Source: Apostichopus japonicus
Taxonomy: Eukaryota; Echinodermata; Holothuroidea; Aspidochirotida; Stichopodidae
Direction: 5' to 3'
Assembly (NCBI RefSeq): GCF_037975245.1
Contig: NC_092563.1
Coordinates: 14,870,001 to 14,930,593 of the forward strand
DNA: 60,593 bases
In this document: in pieces, positions 36,372 through 49,057 of the stretch
Numbering within the stretch: the first letter of the stretch is position 1
Layout of the letters: each line of letters begins with the position of its first letter
Notes under the pieces: generated by a model
Databases searched by the model: none
What the model saw: only the letters and a program-made list of their open reading frames with translations
What the model was told of the DNA's origin: nothing
Translations under genes and position numbers: made by a program

Positions 36372-38865
36372 ATAGACGTCCGGAAGAATGCGAAAAAAAT
36401 AGAATATCTTAAATGGGACAAGCTAACTTCGGGTTTTTCATTATAATGGGTTAACAATCAAAGAATTAACCTGTTATCCGGTTGACATTGAAACCCAATT
36501 AAACGGTTAACGAGTAGTAAAATGGTCCAAAATAAAAATGTTGACTGCGGGGCTTTTGGTGTATTTTTGGTTTTCCCAGGCGAGCAACTACCCGCCCGCC
36601 CCAACTCACTCCAATGCCATGCGGACGGCCATACTCTCAAAATAAGGTATTGACCAATACGCACTGGGCATTTCGTTTAACCACAAACAATAACAAAGTG
36701 AAAATAGACGTGAAGTGGGAGGGGAAGGGGTGGGAAGGAGACACGAAGGGGCGGAAATGAGAAGAGAGTGAAGGAGAGGTGAAGGGGGGGGGGGGAAGAG
36801 CGGTTATGTACACAGCTGCACAGACTGTAGCTTAACCAACTTTCCAGTTAGACAAAATGCTCGGTTATTGTTTGTAACAATCGTTTTGGATTAAGAGAAA
36901 CATGTCACGTTCCGGTTGGAACGATACCTTATACTCAGCAGTTCGTGGAGATTTCAAATAATGATTTTATGGCGAAGAATCCTCAAAATGCACGTATAGT
37001 TTATGTAATCAAATCAATGGGATTCACCGCGATGTCACGTGTAAGGCTGAGACGCTATAACGTGCTGCTCCAAGCATGAAGAGTCTGGATACCTAAAAAT
37101 TCTCCGGCGTGCTCTCAGGTTTTTTGTTAGATTAAGCGATACGGTTACAGTGTAGGCGAAACGTTGCACGAGACTGTTGCAGAGATTAGACGGTGATTTC
37201 CCTCCTGTAAGAAAAACAAGTTATACAGCAAGAACGAGCCAGGGTTGTCTTTCCTGCCTTAATGTGAATCTACATTCATAACAGTGAAACACGAGAGTCG
37301 TTATTGATCGTTTCACCTTGTCAAAGTCACAAAAATTCTACTAATTCCCAAAGTAAATCTGGAAACTGTCGAGGGGCATTGACCGAAAAGATTAAACGGA
37401 TTTGCTAACTCACAGAGAGAGATGTGGAGAGAGGTGGAGATAGATGTGGAGAGAGAGAAGGGGGGGGGGGGGAGGGGGTGCAGTGAAGGAAGTTTGCCGA
37501 TGTTCAAAGATGGACATTATTCTCTTCTGTTAAATCTTCAGTATAACGCTCTTGTGAAGAACGTTATATAAACAGGCTATACTCTTCAACAGATGGAGTG
37601 ATACACGGACTACTTTAGTATTGCGTATAAAGAACATGCACCGCATCGTGTTTATCGGCCTTTATGTCACTGTTATAAGTTACTCGTGACGTTGCCATTT
37701 TAAGCTATCGGGGTTAAGTTTATAGTTTGAAGTAAACCTGTTCCTTTCTTGTCTTAGTTTACTATTTTTCTATTAATTCCGCCTATTAATTTACACAGCG
37801 CCTTTTTCTCTCATTCGTTTCATATGTTTGTTTGTTTGTTTGTTTCTCTTTGTTGTATATTATTTTGTTAAGAGCTTTGATATTTTCACTATCGATGAAC
37901 CTTTAATATGAGATAAAAACGTGCATAACAAATTGAGCTGATATCGAATACCGTTGTATGCTTACATTATAATTAAATCCAGTAGAAACATGTGAGTTCA
38001 GCACCGTGTATACTTCAACTATATGGAGCTATCTGTTTATAGCTCCATGCTTCAACTCTCACGGAAGAACGTTCAACCCGCTGCAGGCTGTAACACCAGA
38101 TATAGGGTGGTAGGTACACGGACAACTGCAGTTAAATTTGTGTTGATGAATATGAATAAATAATGGGTTTATATTATCGAAGATCTTCTACGCGAAAGGT
38201 GCACACCTCACGCGCCGGAGATCACGTACGAGATTTCGTGGAATGGGTACATAGTACGTCGTCAAGTGTCATATTTGATTCACGGCCGAGTCTCCATGGA
38301 GATCATGTAGGAATGAAAATACTGAAAGAAAAAGAGAAAACTGTATGAAAAGTGCCATTTTGTTGGGGAAAAAGTTAAGTAATCTAAAAGTGCTGCTTGG
38401 TTGAAAAAAATGCAAATGGTGGAATATGTCGAACAGAATGTACAGTATTGACGGTGACCTTTTGACGATTTCCTTCCTCAAATAACATTTCCCGCTGCCC
38501 TTCGAAGTTGCACCCCCCCCCCTTCCATTTAACTCACTCCCACTGCCTCTGGGTAGAATACATCACATTATTTGAAGTCAAGTATTGTAGACATGAGGGG
38601 GGGGGGGGGTACGACTTTTTCTATCCTTACATAATTTTATTCGCCATAGCATTCTGAGCAATAGAAACGCAATACCTTCATCGAACGTTATGTTGCATTT
38701 ATAGTATTTTAACGTACGCAATGTAGAGTTTTTCTACTGTGTGTTACGCAACATATACTTAGAAGAAACAGCTTGCAGCCACATTTTCACATTTACGGAT
38801 GGCAGTAGTTCATAATTTTACAGAGTTGCGATTAATGTAGATCAAACTTGTAGATCAAACGGTAG
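36372..38865. other. Non-coding sequence
   Basis: Purine-rich and G-rich tracts lie at about 36715-36800 and 37400-37480, (TTTG)n at about 37825-37845, and poly-C and poly-G at about 38510 and 38600. No coding signal was recognised. Confidence 0.4.
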
Positions 38866-38867
38866 AT

Positions 38868-39130
38868 CAAAGTTCAATGGTTAACGCCGGTGCCTTTCAA
38901 TCATTACGGTAGGTCCCGAGTTCGAGTCACTCCAAGATTAATGTATGTCGTCCAGTTACAGAGTTGTTGACAATTGACAATTCATTCATAATCATGAACG
39001 TTAAATATGAATCTAAGAGACTGACTTCGGTCAGCTTGCGGCTTTGATAAGCCAATGGGGCTTCTTCGCGAGTTCTTGCTTGCAGGAGAATCTAAAAAAC
39101 ATACATACATACATATACACATACATACAA
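38868..39130 (+). mobile_element. tRNA-derived SINE, family 2, plus-strand copy
   Basis: The element opens with a degenerate A box (AGTTCAATGGTTAACGCCGG), followed by a B box AGTTCGAGTC (about 38919-38928). The body ends with CTGACTTCGGTCAG (39021-39034), GGCTTTGATAAGCC (39040-39053) and GGGCTTCTTCGCGAG, then a (CATA)n tail (about 39100-39128). A nearly identical inverted copy lies at 48815-49057. A head with polymerase III boxes, a unique body and a simple-repeat tail define a SINE. Confidence 0.85.
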
Positions 39131-40710
39131 CTTACATTCTAATAGCATTCTATATCGTGAAGAAATTTGTCAAGTTTGGTGAAATTAGTATGAGTGAATC
39201 TGGCAACAGCCGAGGACGAGTTATTGATGTCGTGAAGGTAATTCTGCCGAGAAATGTCTCTGTTTTTCTTTACTCATGTTTAATAATTAATATTTAATCA
39301 CTCACTGAGCAAAATAAAAGTTTTGACAAACAACTTGCATATCTCATGGAATTTTAAATGCAGATAACATTGACAACTGAATGTACATACTAGCAATAGG
39401 CCTATCACACATGAGGTAAAGTTATAGACATAAATACAATAATATACAATAAATATTTAAACACGGCCTTTGAAGAACATCTGTCATGATGACAACAGAC
39501 CCCCTGCTGTGATCAACTTCCGGAAGCAAGGAAGGCCCTATTAAAATAGTTTACTTTCAATAAACCATATGAAAGAGAAATGAGGTTACAACTGAAATCG
39601 AGAGAGTATTGTTTTAACGATCTACGTTTATCATATTGTCTCAGTATCACTTGAATGTCCCTTTAAAAGCGCCTTAAATACCCTTCAACCCCCACTAACC
39701 CTCCCCCCACCAACACCCCACCCCCAACCGACACCAATTATCACATACACGTCATCGGCGTAAATATAATCAGTCACTTATTTAATGATGCACTTGTATG
39801 CATGGTAGTATAGAACACTGATGCTTATGTAAAGAGTCGTTGAACCTGAAATTCATTAGATCCTATCTCGGTTAAATATATACACCTGCAAGAAAGCGAA
39901 GAGACTAAAATCCTTAGCTCCGTGCTAAAATTAGTTCAAACAAAAAGTTATGACCACAAAGAAGCAGATTTTTTCTTTCTTTTGATCCCGGCAAGCTAAG
40001 GTACCTCGGGTCAATCGCTCTACGTGATATCATAATTTTTATGTTATGATAATATGAAAAAAAGTTCAAATATGGATTAAATAATCATCAATATAAAGTA
40101 TTTTTGCCCTCGGACAATGAAAGAGCCCTTGGAAATTTGAGTTTGCTGAGCTAGCAAATCATCTGCACTAATAGAACCAAAGACAAAAAAGATTCCATTA
40201 AATATCAGATATAAGAGTTATATAATATAAGAAAATCGAAGGTAGGAATAAAGTAGATGTATCCTCTTTAAAGAGTTTTGGAATGTGCCCTATATTTTTA
40301 AGAGTTCAAGAAAATGTTGAACTTTTCGAGTGACGGCTTCTTCCTTCGAATTTTAGTTTTTATCAGATAAAGCAGAACAGAAATCCATCGCTTGTGGACA
40401 AGATTCTGAAACTGCGCGATCTATTCTTAACAGGAAAAAGATAAGTGGGAAGAAGGAATAGTTGAAATTCAAAGCGAGAATCATCCAGTGACCGCAGGCT
40501 TGAAATAGAAGAATCTTTCGCACTCATCGAAACCTTGCTGGTCTGTATTTGCATGTTGACGTAACAGTTTAGTCATGCATATGCATAAATCACATATTGT
40601 ACGGGTGTACTATTATACTAGAAACGCAAAAGCCAAAGTTTGGTATCTCGATAATTCGGGTATATACATGCTTTTCAAAATAAATATCTATAGTAGATAT
40701 TCATATAGTT
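39131..40710. other. Non-coding sequence
   Basis: The segment at about 39488-39575 resembles part of the NSMAF intron at 10813-10920, suggesting a dispersed repeat. A C-rich stretch lies at about 39690-39730. No genes were recognised. Confidence 0.35.
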
Positions 40711-40969
40711 CGGACGGACGGACGGACGGACGGACGGACGGACGGACGGACGGACGGACGGACGGACGGACGGACGGACGGACGGACGGACGGACGGACG
40801 GACGGACGGACGGACGGACGGACGGACGGACGGACGGACGGACGGACGGACGGACGGACGGACGGACGGACGGACGGACGGACGGACGGACGGACGGACG
40901 GACGGACGGACGGACGGACGGACGGACGGACGGACGGACGGACGGACGGACGGACGGACGGACGGACGG
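40711..40969. repeat. (CGGA)n tetranucleotide array, 259 bp, about 65 copies
   Basis: An apparently perfect CGGA run. Because four is not divisible by three, it translates as a four-residue repeat (RTDG, or PSVR on the other strand) in every frame without stops, so the long frames on both strands are artefacts. It is flanked by ordinary A+T-rich DNA. Confidence 0.99.
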
Positions 40970-43850
40970 TGTATAAAACCTAATCTACAATTGTGCAACC
41001 TCCAGACTTTCTCGCTTTCAGCATTCTGTGACAACTACGTGTGCGGATGTATCAGAGTTTGTTTTGATCAGCCATTTAGGCAGTTTTTAATAAACATCTA
41101 TTTTTAGCGACTGAAGATCAATTTCCGATACCTTTTAACCAACGCACTGATAGTAATAAACATATCACACAGACTACGTACACGCAACGGAGAATACAGC
41201 ATTCATGAATTATATATGGACTTTAGATACAACAGTGCATGCATGCAGGTGACGCCTCGATCAGGCAGGCGGTGCAATTAGTAGGGATAATATCGAACTT
41301 GAGAGACAAGAAATAGAAACTCAATAAATGAATACATACGATAACATGACGACAGGGTTCGAAAAACTTGCAAAAATAAAAATTATACCAGAAAATCAGG
41401 AGTAGTTACCAGCGCTTGAATCAAACCCTTACCCACTGTAATCTGAAATTAGTAATAAAACCACGTGATTATGACGATGGTGTGTCTAATTAAAGAATTA
41501 ATTTCTTATTCAGTGTGTGGAATTGAGATCCTCACTGACAAAGTGGCCATAATGGACAGATCTGACGAAAGGGGGTGGTCATGGTGCCACAGCCCGGAGG
41601 GGGGGGGGGGGTAATATTATAAGCATAACGTAATCTCATATATATCCTAATATACCATCAAAAGGTGTCGTCTGGTCAGCCTTTCTTTTGTAAAGTTCTG
41701 CTTTTCTTAGCATGTAAACATGGATTAGAAATTACCACGTTAAGGTGAATTTGCTCTTTTGTCTGAAGGTTCCTCATTATAATGTGAATAGAATTCGTGA
41801 AATTGTTGTGTACCCTAAGAAGAGTTGGTCAAAGGGTTACTGGAGTGTCTGTTATGTTGCTAGCTATAATATGGAACGCCGTTTAAAACAAAGTAGGTAT
41901 ACCCACAGGGATTGTGTCCATTATCATTTATCGCGTAGAAATGTATTATTCGCCATACTGAGGTTTACGCCAGCCCTGTATTAGGCGAAAGACATGTATT
42001 TTATAGTTTGTTTCTATGTTATATATACAGGCCTGGAGCAACGGAGCATCCTCGCAGTTAAGGAAGTTATGGTATATTGTAAGTTTAACTTCGTGACATA
42101 TACAGAAATATTATTGTTACCAGTTTAGAGGAAATAGCCAACGCAATTTATGATTTTGCCGAAGCGATAGAACGGACCTCTGCTGAGAGATTTCCGTAAG
42201 TTTTTGTTGTCTTAATATTTGTAATATTTTTTTGTAGAGAATCTTCAAAAACGAATTATGTTATGTCTTATTTTAAAGGTACGAGATAGATGTCACGTAC
42301 ATGAATGCACATTGTAGATGTGTGATTTTTATTCTAATATATTTCCAATATACATTTTAATGTGCATTCCTAAGTGATAAATTTCGTGTTGAATGTTACT
42401 TTTTTATTCACAAGAGAATGTTAAAGGATATCAATTAATTAATCAAGTAATTTATGGATTATAAATGCGACTTTATAGTGTATTGGAAATTTTGAAAACA
42501 TCCTAAGAAGACACATTGTGTACATTTTTTTTTTCGTTTTTCCGTTTCATTAAATGAAAGTTATACCACTGGTCCGTTCGTTCACCTCTTGCATTTTTAG
42601 ACTCCTTAACTAAAAGAACCCGTGACAGGGGGCCAGGTGACATAATCAGCCCCGGGGCCCGATCTGGATGTCCGGGCCCTGATGATGAAAGTATTGGTTG
42701 AATACGCAATAAGGGCACAGGCCGAGTTCAGCAGCCTTTGTCCCTGAATTTGAAACTAATAACAACCTTACTATCTTATCTTCTGACGACATCATCTCTT
42801 TAAATAAATCGACTTAAATTAGAAAGATCCTTTCGCGCCAAACAGATTGCTACCGCTAATAGAATAGAAAACACTCCATGTAAAATCGTAATTGGTTTTA
42901 AGCAATTGTAGGTCTTTCTTGACATATGTCGGGCCTCTTTTTTTTCAAAAATAAATGGAGCGGCACCTAGTTAAAGATGATAATCATGCGCTTATGAAAA
43001 TGAGAGCGGATCAGTCATTCGGTTGTTTGTTTTTTTCGTGCCCAGGTTCTTTCCTGGATGACTTTTCTTAAAAATATGATGAAAATGAGAGGTGATTGTT
43101 GTATGAGGCAATATCAAACAGCGGCTTTAGGGTATGACACTAAAAAATGTCATTGAACATCATCTCTCTACACAGTTTAGCGTCTTGCTGTGTTACGTCT
43201 TGTTTACGTCTTGTTAGCGTCTTGCTGTGGCAAACAGCAGGTGTTAGACAGCATCTGTACTATATATAGAGAAAGTGCCTTAATACGACGCGATTTGAAA
43301 TGATTCTATTAAATATGAAAATAAACTGATTGACTGATAGACAGCTCCGAAACACTCTTTATCTGAGGAAGGGGTGCTTTGGAGTGACAAAAGTAAACTG
43401 GCAGAGGGTACAACACAGAGGCGCTACCACGTGTACTTCTATGGATTCTTCTGCCCCACCCCAACCAACCCCCACCCTCCCCCACCCCCAGGCACACCGA
43501 ATATAATCAAGGTATAACTCAGTTATCGCCCCCTCCTAAAACTGTTCGTTGCTAACTTTTATTACCATCAAAAAAAAATTCCTATTATGTATTACTATGC
43601 ATGCATGCAAGTTAGTGTGAAGAGTATATATATAGTGATTTAGTACATGATAAATGGCTATGCAAAGTACCGTTATGGACTTTGATATATATAATGTATA
43701 GGCTAATGACCACACCACATATACAGCAGTAGTTTGACTTTGATCGGCAATTTGCTTCAAATATAGGCCTACTCAAAATAATATTGTAATTGATCAAAGT
43801 AAGACACCGCCCCCGATTTTTTCATCAAATGAAGATTATAGTGTATTACG
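40970..43850. other. Non-coding sequence
   Basis: No gene was recognised. A poly-G run lies at about 41598. A short hairpin motif, GCCCAGGTTCTTTCCTGGATG, occurs at about 43040. C-rich tracts lie at about 43455-43495. Confidence 0.4.
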
Positions 43851-43854
43851 TACG

Positions 43855-44235
43855 CGTTTTACTGCCACTTCGAAATCGCGAAAAAAAGTTGACATTACAA
43901 GAAAAAACTCAACGTTTCGAAATAACGAAATTTCGAGACAATAAAATACAATGTAGTAAGTAAACAGTTTCACGGTGCTGTATAGTCTGTGTTGTTCATC
44001 ATTGATTTACCACAGAATACTGCAGGCATCAGTAGCAATGCCAGTTTAGATCGTTAGAAAAGTTGTTCGTTCACTGAATTACAACTTTTCGTTATTTCGA
44101 AAACCTTTTCATCGTAATTTCGAACATATTTTCATAATTTCGAAACTCTTTTTAAAACTTTGGGTAAAAAAAACGTTTTTCGTTATTTCAATTTTTTTTC
44201 GTAGTTCCGATTTTGTTTTTCGGAAACATCACAAA
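43855..44235. repeat. Inverted cluster of TTTCGTTATTTCGA-type motifs (possible MITE)
   Basis: The left part carries TTTCGAAATAACGAAATTTCG. The right part carries CTTTTCGTTATTTCGAAAAC, GTAATTTCGAACA, ATAATTTCGAAAC and TTTTCGTTATTTC, that is, the same motif in the opposite orientation. Termini and a target duplication are not clear. Confidence 0.6.
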
Positions 44236-44840
44236 CTGGACTCTCTGATGTTTTAATTTATCACGGTGAGTAAATATAAATAAACTGAATATTTATACGG
44301 CCTCGTGCGTGGGCTGTACAGCTTCCACGTGCACTGAGCATAATATGAATTATGACCGTTCTCGACTGCACGTATAGTGAACCGTGATGCTATATATTTC
44401 CCTCGTCAAATAACTGCGCAAACTCAATGATCATGTGTTGATGGCTTTTAATTAGCAGTGATACCATGTATCGCTCCATAACGCAGTACGAATATGCTAT
44501 GCATCTACCCGAAAGGCGTACTAGGCCTATACTTTGAAAAGTGTCTGAGATAACCTAATGAAAAGTGGTTGCTTTTGACATATTTCCGTATATCATATTG
44601 TTGTTTTATGCTATGTTTGTATTGTAAATAGTATAAATCAGAGAACATATGGTGTGAAAAATGCGGATGGTCGAAGATGACTTAAAGCATTTTAGGTTTT
44701 TATTGTATTTTAATGTGGTTATTTTCCCGTGTGAATAGTCTGAAAGGGTTGCGGTTTGTAGTTTGCTGAACTAACTCCTCTCAAAATCTAAATAATCATG
44801 GTGATGACTTTGCCTTACCAAGAGCCATGATAGGCAAATG

Positions 44841-45202
44841 CAGGGTTTCCCTTTATCCCCAACGAACCCCCTGTGGATGTCAGAGTTGTCCACGAACCCC
44901 CAACTTTTCGAGAAACGATCTGAGTCATTATTATACTATAATACGCATAACAGTGCTTTGTAAGAGATCCAGTATCACATGCATGGTACAGTACTACTAT
45001 GGCAACATATGCGTATGGAACGCGAAAAGAGTTTGTCGATAGGTACGACCTTTGTACATTACTAAATTATATGATATATCAGATTTTAGTTCAACAAAAA
45101 TTACTCTAGGTTTGACTTTCAGAAACCTCTCACGAACCCCCTGGGATGGACTCACGCGGCGCACCCCCTGGAGGTTCATGCACCCCAGTTAGGGAACCCA
45201 TG
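44841..45202. mobile_element. hAT-like MITE, about 362 bp
   Basis: The left end is CAGGGTTTCCC followed by CCCCAACGAACCCCCTG. The complement of the right end is CATGGGTTCCCTAACTGGGG followed by TGCATGAACCTCCAGGGGG. The sequence resembles hAT termini of the CAGxGGTTCCCAAxCTGGGG type. Flanks GGCAAATG and GGCTAAAC match only partly, so the target duplication is uncertain. Confidence 0.6.
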
Positions 45203-48159
45203 GGCTAAACCACTGTGTGACTGGTACTCTTATCTACTTTAGCGGGCTTGAGTGGAAAGGGACGCCTGTAGTGTGCGGTAATTCAGTGTACATAATCTGT
45301 CCGCACCAGCAACAAAGGGTATATTCTACCCTTCTCTCAAGAAACGTGAATAAATGCAATTCGTGGGCAGTTTTTTTTAAGACATGTTGCTACAAAAGAT
45401 TAAAGATCAAAGATCTGTTGACAGTTGAAATTATAGTGCATTATTAGATATGAAAATATAAACCTGAAAATAAGATATATGAAGTAAAGTTCAACCTATA
45501 CATGTAAAAAGCCTGTCAAAAGGGCCTTCCCTTTCATGTGCATCAAACGAAGAAGGTTTGTATTAACTGACCAAAACTTCGCGCTCTGAAATAGCTAAAT
45601 ATCTATACTATAGGTTATGTACGCCTGAAGATGCTATATGAATTTCCCAACGTGTCACGTTACACAATAATGTGCACAGCTTGCTACTTTAGCGAACAAG
45701 TAAACAGGGCTTACATATAGACTAAATTTGTTGTTTTTGTGAAGAGAACGTTTCAATAGAGACATTACATGAAGTATAAATTATACGTGTTTTTGTCTTG
45801 TTTTAACAATTTCCCGAGAAACGCAGACATGCGCAGTAGCTGTGATGATTTTATCCAGCAAAATGACTGCTAAATAGTTGTCGAACTGATAAACATTTTT
45901 TTTTTTTTTATTCCATATATAACAGGTCGAAGATATAGAAACTGTTATCAATAACGTCACTTTTAATAAGGATATTCTCCGGGTATCTTCGATATGCCGG
46001 AGGGATAATTATTCTTAGGAATTGACACTGAATGTGTTATCAAAAAATATTAACAACGATATTGAAGTTTGTTATGTTCGTTATCAAAAACAAAACAAAA
46101 AATTCTAGATATCCCGAGGATTTTGTCGCTTCTTTTAAGGTCGCTTTAATTAGTTAATGGAATCGAGATGAAACTATACACCCAAAAGTATTGTTATCAA
46201 AAGGAATATGATAAATATTATATTTCAAGAATAATTTACAACCACTATTCATAAAGGTTAGATATTGATACCATTATAAATTAATGACGTTTCACATGCT
46301 TCGATGCTACAATACTTTGTGAATATATATTGATACAGGCGGTGTATTGGAAGATTATTGAAAATATCAATCTGTTTATAAACCTGGATTGATCGAGTCT
46401 TAAAGGGCTGTTCCGCGTGGCTTAATTGGTAATACATTAAACTGAAAGGTATTCCACATAAACTGTACTTAATAACTCCATCTCAGAATATCTCGAGGTA
46501 TGGTTGATTTAACATGTGGGGTATTCTGATTGGCTAAGTTATCTCTCTTATGTAAGGAAGTTTATCACAGTAGATAGTCTGTGAGGTGATGTCATCATGG
46601 TACGCATTCTCCAAACAGCATTGCTTAGCTATCTATAAATCTTGTGTTTGATATTTATCCATAAGATTTGATCATATACTTGAAAAATTTGCTTATAACT
46701 ATCCATGTTTTCTCTCTTTTTAGAACTTCACCAAAATGCAACTGGTTTTTTTTTTTGGGGGGGGGGGGTAGAAGTATACTATTGCCTTCGTTTTCGTTAG
46801 ATAGATGATTTAATTACACAAAGGAAAACCAAACTCAATTGGTATGATGACGTCATTCGCTCAGCTGTTGCCAGATGCATTCACAAAAATATCACCCAAA
46901 AAACAATTTCATATCTAACTCGCGATACAAAATAATAAAGGTGTGATTCTTGTACCCGGCTATTGATACGGAGATCTCAGGCGATTTTGCTATGCCATCC
47001 GATCTAAGCCTGCACAATATCTCCTTAAAGTTTGCCGTAAGAGGTAATTGTATTTATCGTACAATGTGCACGGTAAAAACAGTATTCTTCCGATGACAGA
47101 AAAATAACATAACTGAACAAATTTACTCACAATCAATTGTTTTACTCTTTCAGCGACAGTCTCGAGCGATAACAATAAACCATGAAAGTCTTACAAATGA
47201 AAAAAGAAAATATTAATTTATATAGACATGAGATTTGCTATGTGAACTAGAACGGTTAACGTGTCGCTAATCTGGTTGTATCCACGTATATCTATTACCG
47301 TAATGCTTCGCTCGTCGTATAATATCGTAATGGCCATATGGTTACCGCCTCGATGTAGCCTATTAAGAAGACTTGGCACGAGGGTGCACCAACTTGTTTA
47401 ATTTGTGCCCAGGCTCTTATCTTCGGTGACTTTTATTAAGTGGTATCCAAGTCTGTGCATATTACATGATTCGGTCACAGTGAAACATTAAGATTTGTGA
47501 TACTATAAACACTCTCGACTTGTTTATAGTAATATATATTGCATTTCTAGTATGATAAAGTAAATTGTCTGATCGACATAAGTAGAGTGTCTGAGAAGGG
47601 TTCAGCGGAGACATTCTGTCGTTTTCTGACGTATAGCGTGACACAAAGGATGTAGGGGGGGGGGGGGTAGAAACAGTTGCTACTTAAGTTTAAGTTCAAG
47701 TTTTGAACCTCAAATGATTCCACCCCTGTACCTTCACAGGGCCCATCCCATAAGTGGCATGGAGAGCCATATCAGGTCCCGGGGGGGGGGGGCAACTGTG
47801 TCCCAGTGGCTCCTTCTACCGCTCTTCAATTATCCCATATTTCCCCGGAACCGTCCAACTTTCCCTGGCCCCTTAATTGTTCCGATCCCGGGAGTTGCAG
47901 CTCCCGTACGGCTCTTGTCAAGCCTGCATCGCCCACTCCATCCAGAACGCACCATCGTAACACTAATTCTACTTTCCCAGAAACCTCAACGACTCAAACA
48001 AGTAAGCGACCGATCGTCTTATGGAAAAGAACATTGGGGTCGATTGAAATTCGAGAATGACCACTCACACTTATAAAACAGTAAAAATTGAACAGACCTG
48101 TTCAGATTTTCCTTTATGAATATGCAAAAAGTTCATCAGAACAATGAATGAGTGCATCA
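45203..48159. other. Non-coding sequence with poly-G runs
   Basis: Poly-G runs lie at about 46757, 47657 and 47780. A tRNA-like or SINE-like fragment may lie at about 47325-47445 (TGGCCATATGGTTACCGCCT ... GCCCAGGCTCTTATCTTCGG). It carries a motif shared with about 22228 and 43040, but no B box. The relatively G+C-rich open frames at 47714-48076 resemble no family I know. Confidence 0.35.
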
Positions 48160-48605
48160 TAAATTGCTGAAATTTAAAATGCGTAGCTCTGTCAGTATAT
48201 AATGCGAAATTAAGCTCTATTAAACTATATTGATATACGAAAAGCGAAAAAACACCTTTGCTCAAGGTATCCTCCCTCTCTCCCCCCCCCCCTCACCCTT
48301 CCACTCTACCTCGTACTTTTGTCACTCCTGTTCAACATAATTCCTACTGATGCCCCCTCCCTCGTTATACATTTGTAACATGTTATATTATAATAATGAA
48401 TGGGCATACTCGTGAGACTTAGTAAAATAGATAATTTCTTGAAATCCAAAGTGAATAGCTCTGTCGGTAAATATGCTGCGAGATTAAACTATAGGCCTAT
48501 TTTTCGCCGATGCACCCCCCCCCCCAAAAGAGAGAGGCAACTTTGCTCAAGTTATCATCACCCCCCCCCCCCCCCACAAACAACACACACCTTTCCACTC
48601 TAACT
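48160..48605. repeat. Two-copy tandem duplication (about 290 bp)
   Basis: TAGCTCTGTCAGTATATAAT...TTTGCTCAAGGTATC...poly-C...CTTTCCACTCTA-type blocks occur at about 48183-48310 and again at about 48456-48603. The copies are diverged, and poly-C tract lengths differ. Confidence 0.65.
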
Positions 48606-48629
48606 ATCACCTTATCAAAAAGAGTTTCT

Positions 48630-48790
48630 ATAGTTGTACCCCTAATGTTATATCTCAAAACTTGATTTATATTCATTGCACTAGTTGTACCTCTTCTGTG
48701 ATATCTCAAAACCTGATATATATTTCCACTGCACTATAGTTGCACCTCTTCTGTGATATCTCAAAACCATATATATATATATATTTCCAC
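48630..48790. repeat. Three-copy tandem repeat, about 55 bp
   Basis: Units share TAGTTGTACCTCTTCTGTGA, TATCTCAAAACCTGATATAT and ATTTCCACTGCAC with point changes. The last copy runs into a short (TA)n. Confidence 0.85.
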
Positions 48791-48814
48791 TTCTTCAATT
48801 CGCGATGATCAAGA

Positions 48815-49057
48815 CAGCTGTATGTATTTTAGATCCTCTTGCAAGCAGGATCTCGCGAAGAAGCCATCATTGGCTTATCAAAGCCGCAAGCTGACCGAAG
48901 TCAGTCTCTTACATTCATATTTAACGTCCATGATTATGAATTATCAATTGTCAACAACTCCGTAACTGGACGACATACATTAATATTGGAGTGACTCGAA
49001 CTGGGGACCTTATGATTGAAAGGCACCGGCGTTAACCACTGAGCTAACACTCCCTAC
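48815..49057 (-). mobile_element. tRNA-derived SINE, family 2, minus-strand copy
   Basis: Read on the minus strand it begins GGGAGTGTTAGCTCAGTGG, continuing TTAACGCCGG (A box region about 49028-49050), with B box AGTTCGAGTC (about 48992-49001). The body ends with the same CTGACTTCGGTCAG and GGCTTTGATAAGCC hairpins (48891-48904 and 48872-48885) as the copy at 38868. This head is the better preserved of the two and clearly tRNA-like. Confidence 0.88.

Noticed and set aside
40575-41034. RTDG and PSVR repeat proteins on both strands
   Set aside because: Artefact of the (CGGA)n array, which has no stop in any frame.
42681-42695. Further hammerhead core CTGATGATGAAA
   Set aside because: CTGATGA and GAAA are almost adjacent, leaving no room for stem II, and no stem I pairing was found.
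46405-46460. tRNA-like GTGGCTTAATTGGTAA
   Set aside because: It resembles an A box only; no B box or matching stem follows.
47714-48076. 120-codon open frame with unusual G+C content
   Set aside because: It resembles no known domain, has an overlapping open frame in another phase and no splice or conservation evidence, and is probably chance in a G/C-richer patch.
48992-49050. tRNA gene on the minus strand
   Set aside because: It is the head of a SINE with a second diverged copy at 38868; no acceptor stem is seen.
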